IMG/VR virus record: IMGVR_UViG_3300008113_008855
Span: 1 to 54,667 of that record
Length of the DNA stretch: 54,667 bases
Reading direction: 5' to 3' (one strand)
Origin: a virus
In this document: in pieces, positions 1 through 7,063 of the stretch
How the letters are laid out: each line of letters begins with the position of its first letter
How positions within the stretch are numbered: position 1 is the stretch's first letter
Made by a program: the position numbers and the translations under genes
Notes under the pieces: generated by a model
The model's input: only the letters and a program-made list of their open reading frames with translations
Database searches by the model: none
Told to the model about the DNA's origin: nothing

Positions 1-1449
1 ACAACAAGCCCAACCGCTAAATTCCAAGTTGGTACACATTCTATAGGTGATGCTGGTAATGGAGATAATAGTGCGAATGTAAGAATTGGTGCAGCAAGTG
101 CGGGATCAAGAGTATATGGCATGACATTAGCCAATACTGCTACAGCTACACTTAGTAATGAATCTGCACTATCTTTTATAGTAGCTGGCAATTATTCAGC
201 AACTGGTATAATAAGTGCAGTATTACGAAACACCGGTAACGCAGCAACCGATCTTATCTTTACAAATTACAGTGGTGGTTTACAAGAAAGAATGCGTATT
301 TTATACGATGGTAATGTTGGTATAGGTACAAGTAGCCCTAAACAAAAATTAGATGTTAGTGGGGCTGGTGGAAAAATAGCTATTACAAATACAGGTACTA
401 CTGATTATTCTGAACTTGTATTTTATGAAGGTAATTCTGTAAAAGCTGATATTTGGGTAAACGGATCTGCACAAGCAACTTATGCAGGTGTAAATTCAAT
501 GAATATCTGGCAAGGTTCTAATGCCCCTATAGCATTTTATACCAACGGAACAAATGAAAAAATGCGTATTGCTGCTGATGGTAATGTTGGTATAGGTACA
601 ACAAGTCCCACTACAAAATTAGCCGTAAGTAATGGTACAACTATTGCGCAAGTTAATCCATATGATGGTGTAGCTTATTTTGGTACAGTTAATAGCTACC
701 CGATGGCACTATCAGTAAATAGTAGTGAAAAAGTTAGAATTACAAATGATGGCAATGTTGGCATAGGTACAACAATTCCCCTTTATAAATTGGATGTAAA
801 TGGTTCAGTCAATGCTAATAATATTAGAACTACTACTCAAATAGGCGGGACTACCGGTACAATCCAGTCTCTTGTCACTCCGGGCATATATTCAAACGGA
901 TCTTCTACTGGAAATGCAATTGCTATAAGTAGTAATACTACATTTGCAAATCAAGGCGCATGGGCCAATTTAGGATTACATCAAACAACAGCTAATGCAA
1001 ATGATCTAACAGCAAAAGTTTATCTGGCTATTGGAGGATGGTATCAAAATAGCGGAACTGGTCTTCCTGTTTATATCGGAGGTGGATATACATCAAACTC
1101 TTCTTCAGTTCTATCGGTAGTTCCTTCTGATACGGCTGGAAATGGAAACGTTGGTATAGGTACAACAAGCCCAACACAAAGATTACATGTTTTAATGACA
1201 GGTGGAAGTACAACCGCTCCTAACATAGTTGCAACATTTCAAGCTAATACTGCGACAACAATATTAGCCGGTGGTGGTACAGCAATAAAATTTGTTGGTG
1301 TTAGTAGTGGTGGTAATTTACAAAATTATGATCAAGGTATGATATCTACCTTGGGATATGCTGATAATAATCGACATGGTATGCAATTTTGGGTAAAACC
1401 AAATGCTAGTACCGTTTTAACTGTCGGACAAACTATAGCCCGCCGCTAA
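1..1449 (+). CDS. Tail fibre protein, 5'-truncated first segment
   Basis: The frame is open from the first base, so the protein starts outside the window; an internal ATG at 121 is probably not the start. The visible part carries copies of the fibre repeat MRI-x-DGNVGIGTTSP-x2-KL-x-V near 292, 562, 728 and 1126. This repeat is typical of trimeric phage tail-fibre shafts that bind host surfaces. Between the copies lie Gly-, Asn-, Ser- and Thr-rich beta-type sequences. The frame ends at a TAA at 1447-1449, inside what should be another repeat copy: the expected SPAAKLHIEG continues at once in another frame at about 1440. I read this as the first of three pieces of one gene ending at 2607. Family assignment is good; the exact receptor role is inferred. 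Confidence 0.8.
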   Translation, partial: TTSPTAKFQVGTHSIGDAGNGDNSANVRIGAASAGSRVYGMTLANTATATLSNESALSFIVAGNYSATGIISAVLRNTGNAATDLIFTNYSGGLQERMRILYDGNVGIGTSSPKQKLDVSGAGGKIAITNTGTTDYSELVFYEGNSVKADIWVNGSAQATYAGVNSMNIWQGSNAPIAFYTNGTNEKMRIAADGNVGIGTTSPTTKLAVSNGTTIAQVNPYDGVAYFGTVNSYPMALSVNSSEKVRITNDGNVGIGTTIPLYKLDVNGSVNANNIRTTTQIGGTTGTIQSLVTPGIYSNGSSTGNAIAISSNTTFANQGAWANLGLHQTTANANDLTAKVYLAIGGWYQNSGTGLPVYIGGGYTSNSSSVLSVVPSDTAGNGNVGIGTTSPTQRLHVLMTGGSTTAPNIVATFQANTATTILAGGGTAIKFVGVSSGGNLQNYDQGMISTLGYADNNRHGMQFWVKPNASTVLTVGQTIARR

Positions 1450-2200
1450 ATTACATATAGAAGGTAATGATATAAGACTAAATACTGAAGGAAGTTATGC
1501 TGAAAAATCTTTGTATTTTAGATATTCAGATAATGCAAAAATAATGTCAGATAGTTATTTGACATTTCTTACAAGCGGCACACCTGCTGAAAGAATGCGT
1601 ATTACCAGTGTTGGTAATGTGGGTATAGGTACAACTACAGTAAGAGGATTGTTACATGTAAGTGGTGATATTATAAGAGATACAAATCTACCATATTCAT
1701 GGGGTACATCTGCTCCGCACAGAACATTTGCGGGTGCGTATAGTTACGCAAATGGTGGAGTAAATGGTGTGGCTAGATATCTGTTGTTATGGCCACAAAT
1801 TACAAATGTTAACGGACAAAATGGTAGATTTGTAAATGCAAGATTGGTTGTATCCAGAGGAGCAACTCATGCTTATAATGATACTACAATAGGAGATGTA
1901 GTTGCATCCGCTGGATATAATTCTTCAGCAAACGTATATGCTTATACACCAATAGTTGGAGAAAAACTTTATTTTTATAATATCGTATATAATAGTGTAA
2001 CTTATTTAGCTATATCATTGCCAATTAGTGATTATCGCTGGGAATTAACTGGACACTATGGTATAGAAGAAATCGCATATTATAGTCCAACATTCGTATA
2101 TGCAAATACTAGTGGTGTTGGTACCATAACACAATTAACAGATTATACAAATGAATCTGTGATGGTAATTTAGGTATAGGTACAACAAGTCCTTCGCAAA
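292..2200 (+). repeat. Degenerate fibre repeat coding for DGNVGIGTTSP
   Basis: Copies of the DNA motif ggtaatgttggtataggtac, or close variants, occur at about 310, 580, 752, 1145, 1611 and 2163. A remnant of the motif (SPTAKFQV) opens the window at base 7, and a damaged copy sits at about 1425-1445. The spacing is irregular (about 170-570 bases), so these are protein shaft repeats separated by variable inserts and not a simple tandem array. Near-identical DNA copies give material for recombination between repeats. Confidence 0.75.
1439..2173 (+). CDS. Tail fibre protein, middle segment (shifted frame)
   Basis: This frame follows directly from the segment ending at 1449. Its first codons read PAAKLHIEG, the expected continuation of a GNVGIGTTSP repeat, so it belongs to the same gene and not to a new one. 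A TTG at 1511 is the first conventional start but has no ribosome-binding site. It holds one full repeat at about 1591-1640 (RMRI, then GNVGIGTT) and a non-repeat beta-rich region of about 170 residues that may be a globular fibre domain. It ends at a TAG at 2171-2173, again inside a repeat copy, while the frame opening at 2155 continues with DGNLGIGTTSP. It is probably not translated alone unless a real frameshift joins the pieces. Confidence 0.65.
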   Translation, partial: PAAKLHIEGNDIRLNTEGSYAEKSLYFRYSDNAKIMSDSYLTFLTSGTPAERMRITSVGNVGIGTTTVRGLLHVSGDIIRDTNLPYSWGTSAPHRTFAGAYSYANGGVNGVARYLLLWPQITNVNGQNGRFVNARLVVSRGATHAYNDTTIGDVVASAGYNSSANVYAYTPIVGEKLYFYNIVYNSVTYLAISLPISDYRWELTGHYGIEEIAYYSPTFVYANTSGVGTITQLTDYTNESVMVI

Positions 2201-2607
2201 AATTAGATGTAAATGGCACAATAAAAGCAACTTCTTATATTGGAGATTTCACTGGAAGATTAGTTAGAACAAGCACTACTCAAACAATCACAGGAAATAG
2301 TGCTTTAACAATAGATGTTGCTGCGGCATATATACATGTCATAACCGTGGCAGCATCAGGAGGTATATTTGGAATATCAAGCGTAACATATAATAATAGA
2401 AAAGCTAACCCAGAAGTAGATGAAATCATATTGATTTTTAAATGGCCAGCAAGCGGATCTGGATCGATAAATATTTCTAATACAATTGGCGACATACCTT
2501 TTAACTATGGCAAAGCCACAGTGACTCGTCTGACATCTTACAAAGGAACGTCAGGCTTTTGGATTGCAGAAACAGTTGCCTCAAATATAGACTATACAAA
2601 TTTATAA
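2155..2607 (+). CDS. Tail fibre protein, C-terminal segment
   Basis: This frame opens after a TGA at 2152 and begins with the end of a repeat copy (DGNLGIGTTSP, then KLDVNGT). It is the same frame as the first segment, so the two shifts cancel. After the repeat comes a Thr- and Ile-rich tail of about 120 residues ending IDYTNL. I do not see the Ser/Lys catalytic features of the S74 intramolecular chaperone that often ends such fibres. The C-terminus may be the tip or the trimerisation domain. The reading as one gene with the preceding pieces rests on repeat continuity; an internal ATG at 2347 is a less likely independent start. Confidence 0.65.
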   Translation: MCDGNLGIGTTSPSQKLDVNGTIKATSYIGDFTGRLVRTSTTQTITGNSALTIDVAAAYIHVITVAASGGIFGISSVTYNNRKANPEVDEIILIFKWPASGSGSINISNTIGDIPFNYGKATVTRLTSYKGTSGFWIAETVASNIDYTNL

Positions 2608-2675
2608 AATTTTTACAGTTTGTTGTAATTCTAAAATTTAATTCTGATGGAGCTATTCTTGTGTAATTAAAGTAT

Positions 2676-3197
2676 ATGAAGGTTGTTGATATAGCCCAAG
2701 AGATTTACTTTGACTTAAATAGTCCAAGTGATTTAAGTATTGCTGCCTTATCTTATTGGCTAAGATCTAATGTTGGCAAATTGAATAGTTTAGTTTTTGG
2801 AAACTTTTCCATTGACGCAAGCTATGAGATAGTTGATGGAGATAATAATAATGAAGAGATAGATATTAATGCTGCCGCCATCTTGAAAAAGATGTACATG
2901 ATAAATAGATATGCTGTTATTCTAAGATCAAAATTAACAGACCTTGGCACAGATGATGTTATAGAAGTAAAAGATCAAGACACTTCAGTAAGAAGAACAG
3001 ATAAAAATCAAACAATTCGAAGCATAACAGCAGAAAAGAAACAAGAAGAGGACGAATTAAGATATCTAATAAATGCTTATAGAGCTAAAAAATCTGCTCC
3101 AAAACAAGTTGTTGGAGACGACATTATACCTGGAAAATATCCAGAGTATAATCCGTCATTTACTTACAGCAGAACTTACGGCTATACAGCTTTTTAA
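2676..3197 (+). CDS. Unknown phage protein, possibly virion-associated
   Basis: The 173-residue protein begins MKVVDIAQEIYFDL and is acidic in the middle (DGDNNNEEIDIN). It has a predicted helical centre and a charged stretch (AEKKQEEDELRYLINAYRAKK) and ends in a Tyr/Phe-rich tail (PSFTYSRTYGYTAF). I do not recognise the family. It follows the fibre gene on the same strand by 68 bases with no terminator between, so a structural or adaptor role is plausible but only from position. No Shine-Dalgarno is visible; the start is the first ATG, after an AT-rich leader. Its stop codon overlaps the stop of the convergent gene on the other strand. Confidence 0.6.
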   Translation: MKVVDIAQEIYFDLNSPSDLSIAALSYWLRSNVGKLNSLVFGNFSIDASYEIVDGDNNNEEIDINAAAILKKMYMINRYAVILRSKLTDLGTDDVIEVKDQDTSVRRTDKNQTIRSITAEKKQEEDELRYLINAYRAKKSAPKQVVGDDIIPGKYPEYNPSFTYSRTYGYTAF

Positions 3198-3397
3198 AAA
3201 AAGTCTTCGCCGCTGTCTTTCTCTAGCTTTTCTATCTGAGAAATTTCGTAAGAGATGCGCTTTTTTAAAGCGTCAAGTTCAAGCAAGATTTTTTTGGCTT
3301 GCTTTTCAGACTTGCATTTTGTTAGTTTCTCCAGAAGCCTATCTGCTTCAGCAGAGTAAAAGTCGCAAGATTTTGAAATAAGATCTATGTCTTTCAT
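3194..3397 (-). CDS. Small coiled-coil protein of unknown function
   Basis: This 67-residue, highly charged protein has heptad-like spacing of Leu and Ile (LLEKLTKC, LLELDALKKRISYEISQIEKLEK) and is probably one long helix or coiled coil. No family is recognised. It is the last gene of the leftward block and converges with the rightward gene ending at 3197; the two stops overlap. The start codon lies only nine bases after a strong GAAA-loop hairpin (3407-3426), so no room exists for a normal ribosome-binding site. It could be read through from upstream, start from a processed mRNA, or begin elsewhere. Confidence 0.55.
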   Translation of the reverse strand: MKDIDLISKSCDFYSAEADRLLEKLTKCKSEKQAKKILLELDALKKRISYEISQIEKLEKDSGEDFF

Positions 3398-3406
3398 AAA
3401 AGAAAC

Positions 3407-3426
3407 GGGGGAGCTTTCGCTCCCCC
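3407..3426 (-). terminator. Strong hairpin terminator with GAAA loop
   Basis: An 8-base-pair perfect GC-rich stem (GGGGGAGC with GCTCCCCC) closes a GAAA tetraloop on the minus strand and is followed by GTTTCTTTT. It starts 8 bases after the stop of the 3434-3631 gene. The start codon of the next gene follows the T-rich tract directly. Confidence 0.8.
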
Positions 3427-3433
3427 TTGCAAT

Positions 3434-3631
3434 TCATCGAGTCTTGCGAGATGCTCGCTTGGCCATTGTCATGGTCTGCGGATCTGCTTGATTTGCGAAA
3501 CCAAAAGCGCTCTTAGCGATTCGCTTAGAATCAGAGCGGTATTGATTAATACGCACCAAACGCTCCACGTTGGTAACCGTTAGGCGACCATTACCAGACT
3601 CTTGAATTGTTACTGTATATGTCTTGCTCAT
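3434..3631 (-). CDS. Small basic protein of unknown function
   Basis: This 65-residue protein has a beta-type N-terminus (KTYTVTIQESGNGRLTVTNVERL) and an Arg/Lys-rich C-terminus ending KRASRKTR. The basic tail suggests nucleic-acid binding, but I recognise no family. It has its own promoter (TTGCCT, 16 bases, CATATT) with the -10 element only 9 bases before the ATG, and its own terminator 8 bases after the stop. It is therefore a self-contained transcription unit, which suggests regulated or high expression. Confidence 0.6.
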   Translation of the reverse strand: MSKTYTVTIQESGNGRLTVTNVERLVRINQYRSDSKRIAKSAFGFANQADPQTMTMAKRASRKTR

Positions 3632-3640
3632 AGCAAGAGT

Positions 3641-3668
3641 AATATGGTCTAGATTTTCCTATAGGCAA
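3641..3668 (-). promoter_or_regulatory. Promoter of the 3434-3631 gene
   Basis: On the minus strand, TTGCCT (3668-3663), a 16-base spacer and CATATT (3646-3641) are followed after 9 bases by the ATG. The two hexamers are identical to those of the promoter at 7064-7091. Transcription would start within about two bases of the start codon. Confidence 0.65.
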
Positions 3669-3669
3669 A

Positions 3670-4005
3670 TTATTTTATAGGAATAACGTTTACTTTTTCT
3701 TGCTCTTTTTTAGGAACAGTGATTTTTAAAACTCCATCTTCAAGACAAGCAATAGACTCTGAAACTACAGCAGAATTTGGCAACTTATACTCTGCTGAAA
3801 ACGGAGTCCTCTTGTTTCCTTGCTTTGGAGAAACAGTAACGCAAATAATGTTTCCTTTGGAAGTAACAGTTACTTCGTTCTTTGAAAAGCCCGGAACATC
3901 AAGTTCTAGAATGAATGACGTTTCCGTTTCTTTCCACATGTCTAATGTTAGATAGCTGTTTAGTTCTTTTTTCAATTGAGCTGGTGTCTTAAGTGTGTAG
4001 TACAT
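3670..4005 (-). CDS. Hsp20 / alpha-crystallin small heat-shock protein
   Basis: The 111-residue protein is almost entirely an alpha-crystallin domain. It shows the entry strand ELDVPGFSKNEVTV (about 34-47) and the diagnostic A-x-L-x-x-GVL block (ACLEDGVLKITVPK, 86-99), with a short C-terminal tail containing IPI (108-110), which is the I-x-I/V oligomerisation motif. Such proteins hold unfolding proteins as ATP-independent chaperones; phage copies are known, especially in cyanophages and T4-like phages, and may assist virion assembly. The N-terminal arm is short (about 28 residues). It lies between the dNMP kinase gene and a small basic gene, all leftward. No clear promoter or ribosome-binding site is visible just upstream. 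Confidence 0.9.
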   Translation of the reverse strand: MYYTLKTPAQLKKELNSYLTLDMWKETETSFILELDVPGFSKNEVTVTSKGNIICVTVSPKQGNKRTPFSAEYKLPNSAVVSESIACLEDGVLKITVPKKEQEKVNVIPIK

Positions 4006-4035
4006 AGGCGTCTCACTAAAGCAATGACCGTGCCG

Positions 4036-4722
4036 CTATATTTTCTTTAGATTTTCTAAGCTTTTTCGAAGCTTTTGAGACTTGCTGGGATTTTTTGTCT
4101 CACTGATTGTGTCGATGATGAGACGAAATAACTCTTCAACTGAAGCCTTGGAAAAATGGCTATTCTCAGGAGCAATAGGGGAGGTGTCTTGCCATTCAAT
4201 AATAAAGTCCGCAAGCTCTTCTAGCTTAGGGGTGTGGTAAGCTTCTTCGCTATTAACTGGAATAGAATAAAACTTTGCATGATTAAAGAGTTCGTGTATT
4301 TGATATTTCTTGACATGGATTAAAATTCCTTTATTCTTTTTAATCCAAGCTACCTCGTCATTTTCGTATTCGGCATGTCGGATATCTGGAATGCAAATTA
4401 TTCTATCAGTTTTAGCTTTGGGCAAAGCCTTTATTTTTTTATCTAGCTTATTTACCCAATGGGTGCCTTTAGACTCTTCGCGCTTCACCTTAGCATAAAA
4501 AACCAAGAAGTCTCTAATTACAGCCTTCTCTGTTCTTGAGCATGCAACTGGATTTATGTTATACATAGACAGCAAAGTTTCTCGGCACTCTTCCTTTAGC
4601 TCGTCTGCCAAAGCCATGCGCTCAAATTCAAAGCCTTTGCTTTCGAATAACTCTCTAAGCATATTACATAAAGAGTCTTTGCCGTCTCCTGCTAGTCCTG
4701 ATATTCCTATGATTTTTTTCAT
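4036..4722 (-). CDS. P-loop deoxynucleoside monophosphate kinase-like protein
   Basis: The protein begins KKIIGISGLAGDGKDS, a Walker A P-loop (G9 to S17) of the form found in T4 gp1-type dNMP kinases, which convert dNMPs to dNDPs for phage DNA synthesis. The length (228 residues) fits that family. A mid-protein stretch RIICIPDIRHAEYENDEV resembles the conserved region where these enzymes hold the nucleotide (DVRF-like: D-x-R). The C-terminus is Lys/Ser-rich. The ATG overlaps the TGA of the upstream HNH gene (ATGA), suggesting translational coupling. Together with the dUTPase and the RNR in the window it supports dNTP supply. Exact substrate range cannot be read from the sequence; a generic P-loop kinase is the alternative. 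Confidence 0.75.
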   Translation of the reverse strand: MKKIIGISGLAGDGKDSLCNMLRELFESKGFEFERMALADELKEECRETLLSMYNINPVACSRTEKAVIRDFLVFYAKVKREESKGTHWVNKLDKKIKALPKAKTDRIICIPDIRHAEYENDEVAWIKKNKGILIHVKKYQIHELFNHAKFYSIPVNSEEAYHTPKLEELADFIIEWQDTSPIAPENSHFSKASVEELFRLIIDTISETKNPSKSQKLRKSLENLKKI

Positions 4723-5330
4723 TTGATAAATAAATTCCAGTCTATATGATTGTTAAAATTGATATAATTATAAGCTAAAATTGGCTTCATTTCTTTTGGC
4801 TCTTTTATTAGTTTAAGGCCAGCCTCTTCTGGGGTTTTGTTTCCTTTTTTGGAGTTTATTTCTTTATGGCAAAGTACCATATTCTCCCAAGTGTTTGGGC
4901 CTCCTCTAGATTTTGGAAAAGGGTGGTCTATGTTTGCCTCTTCTGGCTTTAATTTTTTGCCGCTATATTGGCAAATTCCTTTGTCTCTTAGCCAGATGTT
5001 ATTTTTTGTTGGGCGAAATCTCTTTATAGGAACATCAGAATATCTAGAAGAAACAATAATAGTTGGGACTCTAATTGCTAATTTACTAGTCCTGATTTCT
5101 AGATCACATTGACGGATAGGAAGCTGAATCCAGTCTTCCCATTTTAAGGTTTGGATTTCTTGCACCTCATTGAAATCAAATGATTCATCTGCTTTTTGTT
5201 TATAGATAATATTTAAAGCAGAGCAGTGAGGGCTAACAAGTTCATTGAACGCTTCTCTAACAGATTTAACCCCAATGGGTTGCCAGAGCTTGTTCAAGCA
5301 AAGGCATATGATTTTATCCTCTATCCCCAT
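4719..5330 (-). CDS. HNH endonuclease
   Basis: The C-terminal half carries an HNH (McrA-like) nuclease core: C120 near the start, the ANIDHPFPKSRGG segment with D135-H136, then N150 and LCHKEINSKKGN. The first zinc pair is incomplete (C120 followed by SG where the second Cys is usual), so metal binding may differ. The N-terminal 100 residues (LNKLWQPIGVKSVREAF) match the leader seen in many stand-alone phage and bacterial HNH proteins. It could be a homing endonuclease or a DNA-processing enzyme; it interrupts no visible gene. Upstream is a TTGACT at 5364-5359 with a CATTAT 19 bases further on, a weak promoter candidate divergent from the 5372-5399 promoter. Confidence 0.85.
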   Translation of the reverse strand: MGIEDKIICLCLNKLWQPIGVKSVREAFNELVSPHCSALNIIYKQKADESFDFNEVQEIQTLKWEDWIQLPIRQCDLEIRTSKLAIRVPTIIVSSRYSDVPIKRFRPTKNNIWLRDKGICQYSGKKLKPEEANIDHPFPKSRGGPNTWENMVLCHKEINSKKGNKTPEEAGLKLIKEPKEMKPILAYNYINFNNHIDWNLFIK

Positions 5331-5371
5331 TTAATAATGAAGCATCTTAATGAAATAAAGTCAAGATTTTT

Positions 5372-5399
5372 TTGAAATTTTAAAGGCGCTCTTTACAAT
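5372..5399 (+). promoter_or_regulatory. Promoter of the 5407-5550 microgene
   Basis: TTGAAA (5372-5377), a 16-base spacer and TACAAT (5394-5399) are followed after 7 bases by ATG. It is the best sigma70-like -10 element of the set, and the predicted transcript would begin at or next to the start codon. Confidence 0.7.
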
Positions 5400-5406
5400 A
5401 AAGAGT

Positions 5407-5550
5407 ATGCCAAAGACAAACAAGAATACAAAGAAGAAGCCAGCCCCGAAGGCGGCAGCTAAGAAGACGCCAACTACCGGATCAGCAGGGTCAGCGGGAT
5501 CTGCGGGATCTAAGGGTTCGGCTGGATCAGCAGGAAAGACTAAGAAGTGA
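5407..5550 (+). CDS. Lys/Ala-rich 47-residue protein with Gly-Ser-Ala repeats
   Basis: The start MPKTNKNTKKKPAPKAAAKK resembles histone-H1-like basic tails. It is followed by a run of GSA triplets (GSAGSAGSAGSKGSAGSAG) and ends KTKK. There are no hydrophobic residues able to form a folded core, so the protein should be disordered and positively charged and may bind DNA, RNA or an acidic partner. It is the only rightward gene inside the 3.2-7.0 kb leftward block, with its own promoter (5372-5399) and terminator (5557-5584), which argues that it is real. The local GC content is higher than in its neighbours because of Ala, Gly and Pro codons. Function unknown. Confidence 0.75.
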   Translation: MPKTNKNTKKKPAPKAAAKKTPTTGSAGSAGSAGSKGSAGSAGKTKK

Positions 5551-5556
5551 AATCAA

Positions 5557-5584
5557 AGGCGCAATAAAATGCGCCTCTTTTTTT
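5557..5584 (+). terminator. Rho-independent terminator
   Basis: A 7-base-pair stem AGGCGCA / TGCGCCT with the loop ATAAAA is followed by C and seven T. It begins 7 bases after the stop of the microgene. Its T-tract overlaps the last codon of the leftward gene 5583-5783. Confidence 0.85.
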
Positions 5585-5783
5585 AATAAATTATAAAAGA
5601 CTCGTCCATAGAGTCTTCCCAATCAAGAGACTCAGAAGCCTTAGCTTTTCTCTTGAATTGGCTATAGCAAACAGCAATGCGCTGTTTTTGGTCAGGAAAT
5701 TCCTTTAGCATTGATGAATCTCCAGCGCATCTACTCACAAACTCTTTTTGTTTTTCGGTTTTTTTAGGACTCATTAGTGGCAT
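5583..5783 (-). CDS. Small conserved phage protein of unknown function
   Basis: The 66-residue protein holds the segment KQKEFVSRCAGDSSMLKEF, then PDQKQRIAVCYSQFKRK. It is a recurring phage motif: a charged EF-x-SRC block followed by a fixed F-P-x-x-K-Q-R-x-A-V-C-Y-S-Q block, found in many small tailed-phage proteins of unknown function. The C-terminus is acidic. A second Met four codons in (MSPKK) is an equally plausible start. It lies downstream of 5800-5979 with the same orientation and no terminator between. Confidence 0.7.
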   Translation of the reverse strand: MPLMSPKKTEKQKEFVSRCAGDSSMLKEFPDQKQRIAVCYSQFKRKAKASESLDWEDSMDESFIIY

Positions 5784-5799
5784 ATAGAAAATATTACAC

Positions 5800-5979
5800 T
5801 TAATCTACAGACCTTATATTAAAAATATCTACAGTCACCAAAGTCTCGCCGTTAGAAACAAGAAAAGTGTCCTCGTCTTTAACGTCTACAACTTCACCAA
5901 CCCATTCGAAATCGCTATCTAAGATCTTAATTGTTTTTCCAATCAGTCTTCTATTAGCTTGAATTTTTGCGTCGTTCAT
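5800..5979 (-). CDS. Small 59-residue protein, possible SH3-like fold
   Basis: This short gene has the start MNDAKIQANRRLIGKTIKIL and ends VDIFNIRSVD. Alternating hydrophobic strands with glycine turns (EWVGEVVDVKDEDTFLVSNGETLVTV) suggest a small beta-barrel of SH3/KOW type, but this is inference from pattern only. Its ATG overlaps the TGA of the upstream gene (AATGA), indicating translational coupling, which supports it being real. No function can be assigned. Confidence 0.65.
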   Translation of the reverse strand: MNDAKIQANRRLIGKTIKILDSDFEWVGEVVDVKDEDTFLVSNGETLVTVDIFNIRSVD

Positions 5980-6287
5980 TTTAGTTTAATTTTTTTATCA
6001 CTCTTTGAGAAAGACAAAAATACAGAAGTATAATTTTCGTTTTCACTAAAAATTCTGCCGAGAGTATCTAGCACATCTTGAGACATGCCAAGCATTTGAT
6101 CCATGTAAATTTTTTCCAGCTCTAAGCTTAGTCTCTTATTATCCTTCTTGCAGTCACAATCAACTACTGAAGTGTAGCAAAAATTAAGAAACTTTTGAAG
6201 TTGCTCGCTCTTTATTATCTCCTCAGGATGAGCGGCCAAAAGCTTACAGAATTGAAATACGTCTTTTATTTCAAGCGCTCTTTCCAT
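5976..6287 (-). CDS. Unknown 103-residue helical protein
   Basis: The protein begins MERALEIKDVFQFCKLLAAHPEE and appears all-helical. A cluster VVDCDCKKDNKR contains two nearby Cys residues but no full zinc motif. It is unrecognised. Its start overlaps the end of the membrane-protein gene (6271-6615) by 17 bases and its stop overlaps the start of the next gene, so it is in the middle of a tight leftward operon that begins with the dUTPase promoter at 7028-7055. Confidence 0.6.
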   Translation of the reverse strand: MERALEIKDVFQFCKLLAAHPEEIIKSEQLQKFLNFCYTSVVDCDCKKDNKRLSLELEKIYMDQMLGMSQDVLDTLGRIFSENENYTSVFLSFSKSDKKIKLK

Positions 6288-6615
6288 AAATTAAAATCTT
6301 ATACATAAGCAAGTAAAACCCATAAACAGCCAAGGGATTCTGTCTCCCTAAACTAACCGCTAAGCAACACCAAAATCCAAAACAATATGGACATGACATT
6401 AACCTAGTAATAAAATTATTGTTTCTTGTCTTTAAAAAATCAAAATAATTTACACCTGTTCCGTTAGAAAGCTTAAAACAAAAGTACTCCTCAAGTTTCA
6501 ATAGCCTATTTAGCTTGAAAAGCTTGCAATACTCAACGAGAGCTTCGGTATGATACAGGACATAAATCACTGCCGTTACCATTGAAGCCAAGCAAAGACT
6601 AGCCTGAATGTCCAT
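6271..6615 (-). CDS. DUF1360-like small membrane protein
   Basis: I choose the start MDIQASLCLASM at 6615; an upstream in-frame start at 6645 lies inside the dUTPase gene. The protein has an N-terminal hydrophobic segment (LCLASMVTAVIYVLY), the motif RLMSCPYCFGFWCCLAVSL, typical of DUF1360 membrane proteins (CPxC-x-GFW), and a last hydrophobic helix (VYGFYLLMYKILI). It probably sits in the host inner membrane late in infection; phage members have no proven role. The ATG overlaps the end of the dUTPase gene (GGACATTCAGGC is read in both frames), so translation is likely coupled. Confidence 0.7.
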   Translation of the reverse strand: MDIQASLCLASMVTAVIYVLYHTEALVEYCKLFKLNRLLKLEEYFCFKLSNGTGVNYFDFLKTRNNNFITRLMSCPYCFGFWCCLAVSLGRQNPLAVYGFYLLMYKILIYGKSA

Positions 6616-7021
6616 ATCCCTTATCTCCTCTCTTGGTTTCGGCAAGGTTTTCAGACTTTATCCAGTTAATATCGTGGCACTTTTCGATAATAATCTGAGC
6701 AATCTTGTCTCCTTTGTTTACCTCAAAGTCAATATTTAAATCTGTATTTAAAAGAATCACTCCAATGTCTCCTCTATAGTCAGCATCTATTACACCTGCC
6801 ATTACATCTATGCCGCTCTTGTATGCCAATCCAGAGCGCGGAGCAATCCTTCCATAGAAGCCAATTGGAATTGCTAACGAGATATTGGTTTTAATTAGCT
6901 TTCTTGATTGCCTAGAGACCGTTACGGTTTCTGCGGCATACAGATCGTATCCAGCAGAAGAGCCAGTAGCCTTTGTTGGCAAAACCGCTGAATCAGACAA
7001 AAACTTAATATGGATGTCCAT
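6599..7021 (-). CDS. dut: dUTPase (deoxyuridine 5'-triphosphate nucleotidohydrolase)
   Basis: All five motifs of the trimeric dUTPase are present in order: SAGYDL (22-27), APRSGLA (60-66), GVIDADYRGDIG (76-87) with the catalytic Asp, GDKIAQIII (104-112) and the C-terminal RGDKGYGHSG (131-140), which closes over the substrate. The length of 140 residues is normal. The enzyme converts dUTP to dUMP and keeps uracil out of phage DNA. It is the first gene of the leftward operon, directly behind the promoter at 7028-7055, whose -10 element ends six bases before the ATG. Confidence 0.96.
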   Translation of the reverse strand: MDIHIKFLSDSAVLPTKATGSSAGYDLYAAETVTVSRQSRKLIKTNISLAIPIGFYGRIAPRSGLAYKSGIDVMAGVIDADYRGDIGVILLNTDLNIDFEVNKGDKIAQIIIEKCHDINWIKSENLAETKRGDKGYGHSG

Positions 7022-7027
7022 AGCAGA

Positions 7028-7055
7028 ATTATGTAAATTTCTATATAAAAGTCAA
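7028..7055 (-). promoter_or_regulatory. Promoter of the dUTPase operon
   Basis: On the minus strand, TTGACT (7055-7050), a 16-base spacer and CATAAT (7033-7028) are followed after 6 bases by the dut ATG, so transcription should start on the start codon itself. It is divergent from the promoter at 7064-7091, with 8 bases between the two -35 boxes. Confidence 0.75.
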
Positions 7056-7063
7056 CTTAAAGT

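Noticed and set aside
5334-5364. Promoter for the HNH gene
   Set aside because: TTGACT is present, but the only -10-like CATTAT is 19 bases away and ends three bases before the ATG; too weak to list.
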